A stretch of DNA of 64,000 nucleotides from Cacajao melanocephalus (lineage: Eukaryota; Chordata; Mammalia; Primates; Pitheciidae): the NCBI GenBank assembly GCA_963573385.1, contig CAUYLG010076823.1:1-64000 (forward strand), read 5' to 3'. The position numbers and the translations under genes are program-made. The stretch's first letter is position 1. Every line of letters starts with the position of its first letter. Below, one piece after another: positions 36,841-51,203 of the stretch. The notes beneath the pieces were generated by a model. That model searched no databases. It saw only the letters and a list, made by a program, of their open reading frames with translations, and was not told the origin of the DNA.

Positions 36841-37584
36841 GAGTTGTGCATCCATCACCACACTCAATTTTAGAACATTTTTATTATCCCTAAAATAAAC
36901 TCCACACTCCTAGCTGCTACTCCCTAATCCTATTTCTTTCAGCCCTATGCAACCATTAATATACTTAATATCTCCATAAATCTACCTAATCTTCATATTT
37001 TGTCTAAATGGAATCATATCGTATATGGTTCTTTATTACTTCTTTCACTTAGCATAATGTTTTCAAGATGTACGCATGTCATAGCGTTATTCTTGTTTAT
37101 GGTAGAATAATATTCCATTGTATGGAATAGACCACATTGTATTTCTCCATTCATCAGGTGATGGGCATTTGGGATGTTTCGACTTTTTGGCTGTTATGAA
37201 CAATGCTGCTATGAAGATTGACAGACACATTTTTATGTGGACATATTTTTTCTTTCTCTCATACCTAGGATTGAAATTTTTGGGTTGTATGGCACATTTA
37301 TGTTTACTATTGAAGAAACTGCCAACTATGTTTCAAAGAGGCTGCACCATTTTACATTTCCACCAGCAATGTAGAGGAGTTCAGTTTCTCCATATTCTCA
37401 TCAACCGTTGTTTTTCTTTTTCATTTTTATTACAGCCAACCGCATGAGTGTGAAGTAGTATTTTATTGTGATTTTAATTTACATTTTAATATTGACTAAT
37501 GGTGTCAGGCATCTTACTGTGTGTTTATGAGTCGTTTATATGTTTTCTTTGATGTAGTGATAACTTTGGTGATGTAGAAGACGT

Positions 37585-38160
37585 ATATGGCCTGTGTATT
37601 TTCTATTTCTGCCATAACAAATAACTACATAGAGACTTAAAGCAGTACAAATGTCTTACAGTTCTGTAGGTCAAAAGTCTTATACAGTCTCACCAAGATA
37701 AAATCAAGATGTCAACAGATTTTATCCCTTTCTGAAGGCTCTAAAAGAGAATCTCTTTCCTACCCATTTGAGTTGTTGGCAGAATTTCGTTCTGGGCAAC
37801 CTAGGTCTAGGATCTCTGTTTTCTGGCTGGCTATAATCTGAGTGCCACGTCCGGCTTCTAGAAGCCACTGAATTCCTTGGCTCATGGTTTCTTTCCTCCA
37901 TCTTTGCAGCCAGCAATGGAGGGCTGAGTTTTCATGCTGCTCAACTCTAACACCTTCTGCTTCCCTGTTCTGATATTAAGAGCTCATATGATTAGACTCA
38001 CCCAGTATTAGAGCCCACCTCAGTAACCTAGAATAATCTCCTTATTTTAGGTTCAGCTGATTAGCAATGTTAATTTTCCTTAGCCATGTCACAGGCTCTA
38101 GGGATTAGGACATAAACATCTTTGAAAGGTCATTATTCCACCCACCACACCGTGTCTGAA
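37585..38160. repeat. Old interspersed repeat, family not named
   Basis: Carries phrases of a frequent mammalian repeat: TTCTATTTCTGCCATAACAA, TTACAGTTCTGTAGGTC, CATTCCTTGGCTC-like 'GAATTCCTTGGCTCATGG' and TCTAGGGATTAGGACATAAA. I recognise the pattern but not the family name. Confidence 0.5.
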
Positions 38161-40124
38161 GGGCACAGCTCATTTTGATCTGACTGTTGTCCCCCAAAAA
38201 TACAAATTTACTGTTGCTGGACCTTCCCATGATTTCAGAGACACCAAACCAAAAAATGTTTCAAAACAACACATGCTTTTTTAAAAAAAACTCACCATTT
38301 TTAACTGAACCCAAGTAATTCAAATGATTAAAAATCTTTTTTGGGCTAAACATGTCTGTGCTCTGAATACAGCACTGAGGCCCTGGCTTATATGCCATTT
38401 TCTATATTATCTGTTCATATATTACACCTCATTTTCCGGATAGAGTCACATTGTTAATCAAAGGGTAATCACAATTTATTTGATTAGACTATTTCAACGA
38501 AAACCATGTAATAATTTGGATGGAAGGGGAACATTTATTTTTTACTATTACTAAAAAGCCTACTAATAGAATAAGTAAGATTCTAGAGAAAGTTTTTGCC
38601 TAATTGCCAAATTTAGAAGCAGATTAGGACTATGAACCTCCTTCCTGATTATAAACAAAAGGGATTAAAATAGCTGCTCTTTTAGGTCTCTTTTAGAACC
38701 AAGAGTTCTATGAATGTCTTACACATATAATAATGAATGGTAGCATTCTCTACCATCACTATCAACTATAAACTCCCTTTGCCTGAAATTCTGATATTGA
38801 AAATGGATTCTGCTGTATTTTGAGGAATGGAAGACTAGGTGGCAAAGAAGGACAGCTTTTGTGATGAAGTCTTGGAAAAATAACAAATGAGAGGAAAACT
38901 CAGAGGACTGGTGAAGACAAAGAATGCAGGATCAATAGAGCTGACTAATGGTCAAATGCTGACTCAGGAGGCCAGAAATAGATGTAAAGGAGGCCTTGCA
39001 AGAAAGACAGTAGGATAGCAGAGAGTTAAAAACTCCTGCACTATAAAATGCAAACGGCACTGGGAAGGAAAACTTGACTAACAAAGATCTTGCATGTTAA
39101 TATAACTATTATTTGTAACAAAGCAACTTTTATGGGAATTGCCAGGGAGTGAGATCCGGAAAAGTTTCTGGCCAGCAAGGAATAAGGGACACTAATACTC
39201 AGAATCCATTGTTACTAGTATCAGGTGGATAAGATATCATTGGTATTTATAAGGGTTTTCCTAGGCTCATGCTGATCTTAGTCCCTCAAAGTTTGTTTGA
39301 CTCATGAGTCTTAAATTCTTCAACTGGAAATTCTCATTTCATAGAAAATTTGAAGATTTAATTCCATTGGTCCTTATGAGAAACCTTTGACAATTGCAGG
39401 ATGAGCAGAGTCTAGCATTTCTTAAGACATTTCTTTGATATACTCACTCATTATAAGGTATTATTCATTGATTAAATACAATTTAGATGAAATACAATTT
39501 GCTTAGTTTAGGGTATTAAAAATGTGTGAAATTTGTAATACTTCATTGCTTTAAACAAAAATATTACCTTATACTGTACTCAAATATTGCTGTATACTCA
39601 AATATTTTAATTAGTAGACATCACTGTCTTTTCTGTCTGTCGAACTGAGATTTGGATCTTCCATGGATACCACAACTGTTTTCTTGAACTCTCTAATGGG
39701 GGTCACCCAGCGAGTCAATCTGGCATATGTTGTTTCCTAGCATTTCTGGAAATGGGTACTTTTTGGAATCTTCAACAAGACCAGCCACGGTGTGACTTTT
39801 AAGCTCTCTGTATCTGTCCAGAAATTGTTACCAGTTTAGGAAGAATTTGTTGTATTTAAATTATTTCTTCTAATTATACTGGAATTTTCAGAGTTGTTCA
39901 AAATAGAAGCAGTTTAGTTCTAACAAATGTGCTCCTTCTCCTCTTACCTGTCTTCCTCTTTCTTTTCTTTAACCTTTTCCTCTCTGTGTGTTTTCTTTAT
40001 TCATCGGAAGGTCCCAGCACTGCTCCTCCTGGTGTTTTCTCACTGTGTTACAGCAGAGATAGGGCTGGTGATTTATTGAAACTTCCTGCTGTGCTAAGGC
40101 ATTGTTGTTACAGCTTTGCAGGCA

Positions 40125-40245
40125 TCCATTTACTTATTCTTCTCAGCTACTGTAGAAGTAGAAAACTGAGACACAGAGATTAAATAACTTGCATAAGGAT
40201 ACTTAGCTATATTATTCAGAGATGAGGTCAGGACACCTAACCTGT
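40125..40245 (-). repeat. MIR fragment, antisense
   Basis: AAAACTGAGACACAGAGATT, AAATAACTTGCATAAGG and GATGAGGTCAGGACACC match the reverse MIR consensus. Confidence 0.6.
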
Positions 40246-40734
40246 AGGCAGCCCCTTCTCCTGCCCCTGCCCACTGCAGGCATCACTAGCTCGTCGTGTG
40301 TTTTTGCTGTTCAGTCCTTATGAATGTAACTCAGAGTCCCTATCTGCACAGTACTCCAGGGAGACTCTGTCAATCACTAGATTTGGCTTCAGGATCTCAA
40401 ACCTATTTGCTGTTTGTGGGCCCTTTCTGAAGCTCTCATGTAATCTCCAAACCTGCCATATCTGCCCAGCCTGCAGCCCTTGTGTCTGTTGTTGCCCTGT
40501 ATCCAGTTATCTTCAACAAGCCTCTCTTCTTTCTGAGAATGAATGCATGTGCACACTTCCAAGCCTAAACTGCCTTCGCCAAACAGAGAATCTAAGTCCT
40601 TGAAATACAGTTCATTTTTGATGGCTAAAACTAGGGGAAATTATTTTCAAGTCATATTCGTGACTTAGTGTTAGAGGAATGGAAGGAAGACCCACTGGAT
40701 TCATCCATTCAGAGTCAACAAATGTTCATTAAGC

Positions 40735-41060
40735 CTGGATTAAATGGCACTTATTGTTATTTTTTTAAAAACCTATAAATATATGATGGCTAAAATATGA
40801 TAGTTTATTTCTTGCTCACATAAAGTCTGAAAGAATTGCACAAGAGAGTTTTTGTACTTTGGGCCAAGAAGTGGCACACTTCATGTCTATTCATATTCCA
40901 TCTGCTAGAACTCAGTTCCATGCTCATACCTAACTGCAAAAAGGCTGGAAAATTATCTAGCTGTGCACAGGAAAAAGGGGAAAAGGGTTTGGCTAATAGC
41001 AAGTCGTTCTCTGCCATGGCTTCTAAGATGGAAGGCAGCATGACATTTTAAGCAAAGTTT
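40735..41060. repeat. Old interspersed repeat, same style as 3130-3450
   Basis: TTTATTTCTTGCTCACATAA, TATTCCATCTGCTAGAACTC and CTGCCATGGCTTC resemble the unnamed repeat near 3.2 kb. This is a weak match. Confidence 0.3.
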
Positions 41061-42394
41061 CTATTGGCAGAGGCCTGGGATTCAGCCCTGAGTAAGCAGT
41101 GCTTACAATGCTCTCTACTCTTGGCTTCATCAAAAAACAAACTTTCCATCTCCTCTGGCTTCTTTCTCAATCACCTTTATATTAGGCCAAAGATATTTTC
41201 AAGCACATATATTCAGATTTTTTCCCACTGAATTTTGATTTTACCTTGAATCACGTAGGAAAGAGACCTGAGCCAGAGTCCAGGCTGTGTGCAAGAATGT
41301 GTTTCTGAGCGTTTGCTCCGGGGGTTGCCCATCTGTCCCTGCCTGTCTCTCCAGAAGTCCTCATCTTCAGGATCGAGATGGTGCCTGGTTTGCTGAACAC
41401 CTCTGTTTTAAAGGCATCACAAGGCCATGCTCCTTCCTCAATGGTCTTCATATCCTTAGGTGCTGATGTACTAGTTTTAGCCATATGTCAGGCTTACCTT
41501 TTGTACAAGAGCTGCCCTTGTTTACTAATGAGGCTCTATTTCCCTGTCACATTACTTCTAATAGGAGCTGGATTCCAAAAGCTGTGCTATGGGTACAGTG
41601 AGGTCTCAAGGAACTGCAAAAATCATTCTCTTAATGCTTCTGTTTCTGTGTCTGACTATCTTGGAGAGGCTTCATTCCTCATATTGGGCCTGATACATTG
41701 AAAAGCTTGCCTTTATTTCTGTTTTCTTATTTTTTCTTAAATGTATATAGTTAGAAAACTTGGCATCATCTCCTTCTGTGTGTATGGCTCTCATTCAGCT
41801 ATAACACAAATAAATTTACAGATTAAATGAGAAAACGTAAATCCTGTCAATTTCTATCAGTTAACACTAATCTGTGAGCTAATGCCGACTTGCTAAAACT
41901 AAATGGCTGTTCACAAAGCATACATAGTACTGACTGCTGAGGTGCAGCTGGGCCGTGGAGGACTCAGTGATGATGATTTAGCTTTCAGCACCTCTTTCTG
42001 TTTTGCCTATTCTGAAAGCCCTTTTGGTACAGCGTGCTGTGGCTTTTGTTATCTTAACACAAATGTGTAATTTATCATTTCACTCCTTCTCTGCATCTTT
42101 GTTCTTTTCTCCTTAGTTAACTTCTATGGTTAAACTACTACTAGTTAATATCAGTGTGATTGTAATCTTGTCCACAAACACAGGTACTGGCAATCGCTTG
42201 GCAGTCACACAGCAGGAATCAATTAGTAGGTGATCAACCAGGTGATCTAAAGTAGGCTTATGTTTTTTTTTTTAAGTTGGCCACTAAAATAAGAGCTCCA
42301 GCTTGAAAAATTCTAATAGAGATCTAGTGGTGTCTCAAGAGATACCTCTCACAGGGAAGAAGAGGAACCAGTTAAAGAAAAACTAAAAGAGTAC

Positions 42395-42560
42395 AACATG
42401 CTAAATATCAAACCTGACTGCATAACAGAGTCACCTAGAAACTTGTTAAAAATAGATATTACAGCTTCTACCCCCTCATGTGAGATTCAGATTTTGTAGT
42501 TCTAAAGTGGGACTCAAAATACATGCTAACATTTTTCTAATAGGTGTGAGAATTGATTAA
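42395..42560 (+). repeat. MER5/hAT-type remnant
   Basis: ACTGCATAACAGAGTCACCT, AGAAACTTGTTAAAAATAG and TGGGACTCAAAATACATGCT have the layout of MER5-like hAT elements. Confidence 0.5.
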
Positions 42561-43019
42561 GAAACATAATTTTCAATATATATCTCTATTGATTATAAAT
42601 ACTAGGGTAACTTTGTGCTTTGTCTTAACAATGGATCATGAAAGTAATAAGAATGTATAAGAAGCAGCCTATGCTAACAACAACACTTCTCCTGACAAGA
42701 AAAAAAGGCCTTTACTTTCCAGAAAAAACTTAATGCAATTAATTAAGGGATGGATTTAATTCAGTGACGTTTCAATTTTATAGCTATACACTTGCAGCTA
42801 TAAAAAACCACCTTCATTATTAAAATTCCTGTAGGAAAAATAACTTGGTAATTGTGAATCAAAAGCTCTCTGGTCTCGAACCTCATTTTCCCCCTTCGCA
42901 CAGTTGTTTTTATAACACAGTAGAGCAACTCTTGTATTATAGCAGGACAGATTATATTTTAAACAAGCGCCCTGCGGATTCTGAGGCGGCCAGTCCACAG
43001 ACAAAGATTTGGGACTGCC

Positions 43020-43215
43020 TATCACAAACACCAGACTTTTGGTCAAAGATCTGGGCTCCAGTTCAGCCCTTTAACTTACTAGTTCTATTGCCCTGGACAA
43101 ACCAGGGGGCCTTTCTAAGTTCTTTGTGTATGTAAAAATAGTACTGTTGTTTCTGCCTGCTTCTCAGAGTTGTTACACAAAAAATCCAGATAATGCACAC
43201 AGCACACCATATAAA
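43020..43215 (+). repeat. MIR fragment
   Basis: ATCTGGGCTCCAGTTCAGCC, GGACAAACCAGGGGGCC and CTTCTCAGAGTTGTTACAC are MIR-like. Confidence 0.5.
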
Positions 43216-43224
43216 CACATATTT

Positions 43225-44330
<1,106 letters not shown>

Positions 44331-46992
44331 ATGCCAGTGTTAATTCAGTATCATCCCAACTGCTGCTTCTCATTGTGTCCATGCGTTTACTATGCTCAAC
44401 AGTCATTATAGTACTAAATCACTCATCAGATGATACATAATCTCAAATGTATGGAATATAAGTGATACAAGAAAACAGACCCATGAACAGTCACAAGAGA
44501 GCCTAGGCACACACTCCAAGGTGAGCTCCTCAGAACATTATTCAAGGTTCTGCCCTGGAACACAGTTCTGATGAGCTTAAGTACCTGTGCCTAGAAGGCA
44601 AATAAAGTGGCAGAGAAGAAAGAAGGACAGCCTCTATTATGAGGCTGTGGGACGATGCAAACAGGAATACAAGAAAAATAGATGTGGGAGAAAACAAAAA
44701 GTATAAAAAGTGGGTATAAGACTCCAAAAGGCATTTCTGAATTAAGGTTTTCTTCACATTTAATGAAAGCAGAGAAGAGTGAATGTCATTGTAGAATATC
44801 CTGCCTATAAAATGGTTAAAACAAAATTACATCCATTTGACTTACAAAAGGTTAAGCTTTGGTTATATGAATATGATCTCATGTGGACCCTATTTCCCCA
44901 AGGTGTTCAATGAATGAGTCTTTTCATTGTATTTTGTAGTCATGTGCATGAAGTGCTGTATTTTATTCCCAGCTGATAAAGGCCTATTAAAACACAATGG
45001 ACACAAAACTTCCACTTCTTGGAAGATGGCATAGTTTTACTTTTCCCTATTCTTCCTGCTAAGTACCACTAAAGGCCCTGTACATTATATACAAAACACA
45101 CATAAGAAGACTGAAAAGTAAAGGGAAGAAAGCAGACTGACCAAAGACCTTGGAAATCAAACTGTAAATTTGTTGGGTTTTCATTTTGCCTCATAAATCA
45201 CAAACTTGGAGCTGGAGAAGCTGGCTGCTGGGAAACACCAATGAGTATTTAAAAAAAAAAAAAAAGAGCACCAACCAGAAGCCTTCTCTCCCTAACAAAA
45301 GGACCAGGAAAGGGGAAACATAGCAAGACCAAAAACCTTTAGAAAATTCTACTCTACATTAGCCAAATGCCACCAAAAACACTGTGTCTGTTGCTACTCA
45401 CACCAGCAAAGGCTGAGCAGGGAGCCTACACTCCCCACCAGCCAGCCTGAAATGAAGTACCCTCCCCAACCCCCATGGAGGGGGTATCAGAGATTTTCAG
45501 CCCTCATTTATTATGCCTACAAGAGTGTAACGTGGAGACCATGTGGGGAGCCTGGAGTTCTACCTGCAGTGCCCAACTTCCCCTCCCCACTGGATCATAT
45601 AGAGGAGGCCTCCTGGAGAGTGAGGAAGTGTACCACCTGCCCAAGGTGAGGAGGCTCCTCCTCCACAGCTGTATAGTGGGGACCATGTGGGGATCCAGAA
45701 CTCCTACCAGTAATGAGGAACCCCCAACTTGGGTAACAAAAGAAGCCAAGTGGAGAACCTGGACTTAAGCTGCACTGGGTAGTAACAAGGTGGCATCTCC
45801 CTGCTCCCATGCCTGAGTGGTTTTATAGAAAGCAGCTAAAACAGAAGGTTTAAATAAGATCCAAAGTCTCATAACTAGAAAAATATACAGGTTTCAACTG
45901 AAACCTAGGCATCATGAAAAAAACCACCTCCACCACCCTTATTCAATGTAGTACTAGAACTTCTACCCAGTGCAGAAATGTAAGAACAGGAAATAAAAGG
46001 CATAGAGATTGAAAACAAAGAAGTAAAACTTGTCCCTATTTGCAGATGAAATGATTGTCTATATAGACAATCAAAAGAAAACCAAAATAATTAGGTTAAT
46101 TAATGTAACAAAATATAACAGGACTTGTATCTCAGAAACAACAAAACTCTAATGAAAGAAATTAAAGAAGATCTAAATTGAGAAGATAAATAGACATACA
46201 ATGTTCATGGATTGGAAACCCCAACAAAATCAAGATGTCATTTCCTTCCTAATACACATTTAATTCCTATCAAAATCTTAGTAAGATTTTATACATGTAG
46301 AGAAGATTATTATAAAATGTATATGAAAAAGCAAAGGAACTAGAATAGCAAAGAAGAATAAAGCAGGAAGAATCAGCCTACCTAATTTCAGAATTAATTA
46401 TATAGCTACAATAATTAAGATTGTGTGGTACTGATAGAGGGATAGGCACATAGATCAATGGAACAGAATAGAGAACTCAGAAATGATCTACACAACTGTG
46501 CCCAACTACTTTTGACAAAAGTGCAAAAGCAATTCAATGTAGGAAAGATAACCTGTTCAATAAGCAGTGAGGGAGCAATTAGACATCCATAATCAAAATA
46601 TAAATAGGATTTGACCCTATCTTAATGCGACCTCTGACATCTTTTATCTAAAACTTAACTTAAAATGTATCACAGACTTAAACATCAAATGTAAAACTAT
46701 AAAACTTTTAGAAAAAAATTGGAAAAAATCTGCAAGATCTAGATTTAGGTAAATAGTTCTAAAACTTGATATCAAAAACATGATCCTATCTTTGTTTTTG
46801 TTGCCTATGCTTTGGGGATCTTATCCAAAAAAAATTGTTGCCCAGACCAATGTCAAGAAGTGTTTCCTCGATGTTTTTTTCTAGGAGTTTTATCATTTTG
46901 GGTCTTCTATGTAAATCTTCAATCCATTTTTAATTTTTATATGGAAAGAAATAGTCTAGCTTCAGTTTTCCCAGCACTATTTATTGAGGAGA

Positions 46993-47553
46993 CTATCCTT
47001 TCTCTGTTCTGTGTTCCTGGCACTTTTGTTGAAAATAAGTTGGCTGTAAGTATGCGGATTCATTTCTGTGTTCTCTATTCTGTTCCATGGGTTTGTGTGG
47101 TCTGTTTTTATGCCAATACCATACTGTTTTGGTTACTGTAGCTTTATAGTATATTTTTAAATTGGGTAGTGTGATGCTTCCCGCTTTGTACTTTTTGCTC
47201 AAGGTTTCTTTGGCTATTTTGTGTCTTTTATGGTTGCACACAAATTTTAAGATTGTTCTTTCTATTTTTGTGAAGAATGTCATTGGTATTTCGACAGGGA
47301 TTGCATTGTATCTGTAAATTGATTTATACAGTATGGATGGTTTAACAAGATTAATCCTTCCAATCCATGAGCATGGGATATCTGTACATTTATTTGTGTC
47401 CTTTTCCATTTCTGTCTTCAATGTTTTATAATTTAGAATGTAGACGTATTTCACCTCCTTGGTTAAATTTATTCCTAAGGGTTCTTTTGTAGCTATTGTA
47501 AATGAGATTGTTTCCTTGTTTTCAGATAGTTTACTATTAGTATATAAAAACAC
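46993..47553 (-). pseudogene. L1 ORF2 remnant, 186 codons open
   Basis: The minus-strand frame includes the L1 ORF2 C-terminal region after the reverse-transcriptase domain ([42 protein letters not shown]). The frame is closed on both sides by stops and is part of the inverted arm of the twin-primed L1. It is not a host gene and is unlikely to be expressed. Confidence 0.9.
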
Positions 47554-48474
47554 TAGAAAATTTTGTTTATTGATTTTGAATCCTGTAACTTTACTGAATT
47601 TGTTTGTTCTAACAATATTTTAGTAAAGTTTTAGGGTTTTCTATATATGAGATCATGTCATCTGCAAATAAGGACCGTTTAACTTCTTCCTTTCCAATTT
47701 GGATGCCTTTTATATGATTCTCTTAAATAATTGCCCTGGCTAGGACTTGCAGTACTATATTCAATAAAAGTGATGAACATAGATATCCTTGTCTGGTTCC
47801 AGATCTTAGAGGAAAAACTTTAAACTATTTCCTGTTCAGTATGATATTAGCTGTGGATTTGTCATATATGGCCTTTCTAGTACTGAGGCCTTCTAAACCT
47901 AATTTGTTATGAGTTTTTATCACAAACAGATGTCAAATTGTGTCAAATGCTTTTTCTACATCTACTGTCTTTCTTATAGTAGCCATTTTAATTGAGGTGA
48001 GATGATATCTCATTGTGATTTTGGTTTGGATTTCCCTGAAGATTAGTGATGTTCAGCATATAATTTTTGTCCTTCATTCTGTTCATGTGATGTGTTACAT
48101 TTATTGATTTGCATATGTTGAACCATCCTTGCATCTGTAGGATGAAACTTAATCATGGTGAACAATCTTTTTGATGTGCTGTTGAATTTTGTTTGCTAGT
48201 GTATTGTTAAGGATTTTTATATACATGTTCTTCAGGGATATTAGCCTGTAGTTTCCTTTTTTTGTTGTGTCCTTGTCTGGTTTTGGGGGTCACATCAAAC
48301 TGAAAAGCTTCTACACAGCAAAAGAAACAATCAACAGAATAAAAAGACAACCTACAGCGTGAGAGAAAATATTTGCAAATTCTTTATCTGGCTAGGGATT
48401 AATATTCAGAATATGTAAGGAACTCGGGCAACTCAGCAACAAAAAAAGTTTAATTTTTAAAAATGGACAAAAGA

Positions 48475-48823
48475 TAAAAAAGAACAAGATCAAATTCTTT
48501 GTAGGAACATGGATGGAGCTGGAGCCATTATCCGTAGCAAACTAATGCAGGAACAGAAAACCAATACTGCATGTTCTCACCTATAACTGGGAGCTAAATG
48601 ATGAGAACACCTGGACACACAGCGGGGAACAAAAGACACTGGGGCCTTGTGGAGGGTGGAGGGTAGGAGGAGGAAGAAGATCAGGAAAAATAACTATTGA
48701 GTACTAGGCTTAATACCTGGCTGATGAAATAATTTGTACAACGAACCACCATGACACAAGCTTACCTATGTACCAAACCTGCACGTGTGCCCCTGAACTT
48801 AAAATTAATTAGTTAATTAATAA
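48475..48823 (+). mobile_element. Younger L1 3' end, 5'-truncated, inserted in the twin-primed L1
   Basis: Contains GGAACATGGATGGAGCTGGA, CTGGGAGCTAAATGATGAGA, GGGGAACAAAAGACACTGG and an AAAATTAATTAGTTAATTAA tail, the standard primate L1 3' end. Imperfect 10-bp duplications flank it: GGACAAAAGA (48465-48474) and GGGCAAAAGA (48824-48833). Confidence 0.88.
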
Positions 48824-49167
48824 GGGCAAAAGACCCAAATAGACATTTCTCAAAAGAAGTGATACCAATGGACATCAGGTATATGAAAAATGCTCGACAT
48901 CACTAATCTTCAGAGAAATGCAAACCAAAACCAAAATGAGATATCGCCTTACCTCTGTTAGAATGGATACTATCAAAAAGACAAAAAAAAAAAAATGCTG
49001 GTGCAGATGTGGAGAAGAGGGAATTCTTATATATTGTTGATAGGAATGTAAATTAGTATAGCCATTATGGAAAACATCATAGATGTTCCTCAAAAAATTA
49101 AAAGTAGAACTACCATATGATCCAGCAATCCTACTCCTGGGTATATATGCAAAGGAAATGAAAACAG

Positions 49168-49424
49168 TGATGGGTGGATCGCTTGAGCCCTGGAATTTGA
49201 GAGTAGCCTGGGCAACACAGGAAAACCCTGTATCTACCAAAAAAAAAAAATTGTGATGGCACAAACCTGTAGTTCCAGCTACCCAGGAGGCTGAGATGGA
49301 ATGATAACTTGAGCTCAGGAGAGAGTCAGAGGCTGCAGTTAGCCAAGATCACACCACTGTACTCCAGCCTGGATGCCAAAGCAAGACAAACCCTGTCTCA
49401 TTAAAAAAAAAAAAAAAAAAAAAA
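49168..49424 (+). mobile_element. Old Alu (AluJ-like), 5'-truncated, within the nested L1
   Basis: GTGGATCGCTTGAGCCCTGG, GCTGCAGTTAGCCAAGATC and CTCCAGCCTGGATGCCAAAG with a long A tail. It lacks the first part of the left monomer and interrupts L1 3' sequence. Confidence 0.85.
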
Positions 49425-50916
49425 GAGAGAGAAATCCTGTTATTTGCAGCAACATGGATGAACCTAGAGATCATTATGTTAAATGAAGTAAGCCAGGTAC
49501 AGAAAGACAAATACTGTGTTATCTCACTTATATGTAGAATCTAAAAAGTTGATCTCACAGAAGTAGAGAGTAGAATAGTGATTACCAGAGACTGGGGAAG
49601 GGAGTGGGGAGAGGAAGATAAAAAGAGATAGGTCAACAGGCACAAAGTTACAGTTAGATAGAGGAATGAGTTCTGGTATTCTGTTGCACAGTACGGTGAC
49701 TATATGTACTCTATATTTCAAAATAGCTAGGAGAAGGGATTTTGAATGTCACCACATAAATGTAAGAAGTGATGGATATGCTAAATACTCTGATTTGATT
49801 TTTATACAATGTATACATGTATCCAAAAAATCAGTGTTCCTCCTAAATATGTACAATTACTATGTGTCAATGAAAAAAATTTGAAAAGCATGATCCATAA
49901 AAAGAAAAATGACTAAATCAAAGTTAAAAATTTTGCTCTGCAAAAGATCTTGTTAAGAAGATGAAAAGAAAAGCTAGATATTGAGGGAAAATACTTTCAA
50001 GCCACGTATTTGGCAAAAGACTAGTATCTAGAATATAAGGAACCCTCAAAATTCAGTAAAAATAATCTGAATCAAAAATGCTCAAATGACATGAATAGAC
50101 ATTTCACCAAAGAGGGTGTGCACATGATAAATAATCACATAAAATATATTCAACATTACTAGTCATTAGGGAAATGCAAATTAAAATCACAAGGAGATAT
50201 CACTACACACTTATCAGCATGACTAAAATAAAAACAAGTGACAACATCAAATGTTGGTAAGGAAGCAGAGAAATAGGATCAATGATACATTGCTGGAGGG
50301 AAGGTGAAATCGTATAGGCACTCTAGAATAAGGCAGTTTCTCTGAAAACTGACCATGCCACCACCCTATGGCCCAGGAATTACACTCCCGGCCATTTATC
50401 TCAGAGAAATGAAGACACGTTCACACAGAAACCTGTGCTGGAGTATTGATAGCAGCTTTATTTGTAGTAATCAAAATCAGGAAACATCCTGGATATTCTT
50501 CAACAAAAGAATAACTAAACAAACGGTGGTCCATCCATACCATGGAATACTACCCAGTAAGAAAAGGAACGAACTATTGATACATGCAACCATGATACCG
50601 TGTGAGACTTGGAAGAATCTGCAGAGAACTATTGTGAGTAGAAAAAAAAGATCACAAAAGGTTTCAGATTGTGTGATTCCATTCAGCGAACATTCTTAAA
50701 ATGATGAAATTGTAGAAATGGAGACCATATCAATGGTTGCTAAAAGGTTAAGCGGGGCTTGGGAGCTACTTGAGGGGTCCGTGTAGTGATGGAAATGCTC
50801 TGTATCCTAAGCTTACCGATGTTAGTATGGGGCCATGATATTGTACCCTAGTGGGCAAGATACTACCATTAGGAAAACAGGGTAAGGTAAACAGGATTTC
50901 TCTGTATTATTTCTTT

Positions 50917-51203
50917 TTATTTTGAGACAGTGTCTCTGTCTGTCACCCAGGCTGGAGTGCAGTGGTGCAATCTCGGCTCATTGCAACTTCCACCTCCTGG
51001 GTTCAAGCATTCTTGGGCCTCAGCCTCCTGCGTAGCTGGGATTACAGGTGCACGCCACCACTCCCACTTAATTTTTGTATTTTTAATAGAGACGGGGTTT
51101 TGCTGTGTTGGCCGGGCTGGTCTCGAACTCCTGGCCTCAAGTGATCTGCCCACCTCAGCCTCCCAAAGTTCTGAAACTACAGGCATGAGCCACTGCACCC
51201 AGC
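50917..51203 (-). mobile_element. Antisense Alu near the 3' end of the L1M
   Basis: A complete antisense Alu, GAGACAGTGTCTCTGTCTGT to CATGAGCCACTGCACCCAGC. Imperfect flanking repeats are visible (CTCTGTATTATTTCT before, CTCTATATTACTTCT after). Confidence 0.93.

Larger units (their letters stand above)
35785..37570 (-). mobile_element. Old antisense L1M pieces interrupted by a younger L1 and an Alu
   Basis: Antisense L1M 3' sequence (TTTATTGAGATATAATTTAC at 35796 and TTTTATAAAGGCATAATTAA at 36434, apparently two copies or fragments) continues through 36842-37570 (AATAATATTCCATTGTATGG, GATGGGCATTTGGGATGTTT, CATTTCCACCAGCAATG). It is broken by insertions at 35905-36416 and 36522-36840. Confidence 0.8.
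46787..49888. mobile_element. Twin-primed (5'-inverted) L1 inserted in the L1M, with target-site duplication
   Basis: Flanked by CATGATCC at 46779-46786 and 49889-49896. Positions 46787-48285 are L1 ORF2 in minus orientation, and 48290-48474 plus 48824-49888 are the following ORF2 end and 3'UTR in plus orientation with an A-rich tail. The inverted part ends just before the point in ORF2 where the plus part begins (CACATCAAACTGAAAAGC), as twin priming predicts. A younger L1 and an Alu lie within it. Confidence 0.85.

Noticed and set aside
45475..45768. 97-codon plus-strand frame with an internal repeat
   Set aside because: Falls in the non-coding 5' block of the old L1M. The repeat is part of that element.
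46993..47553. 186-codon minus-strand frame as a candidate gene
   Set aside because: Clearly L1 ORF2 sequence in the inverted arm of a twin-primed L1. Kept only as a pseudogene remnant.
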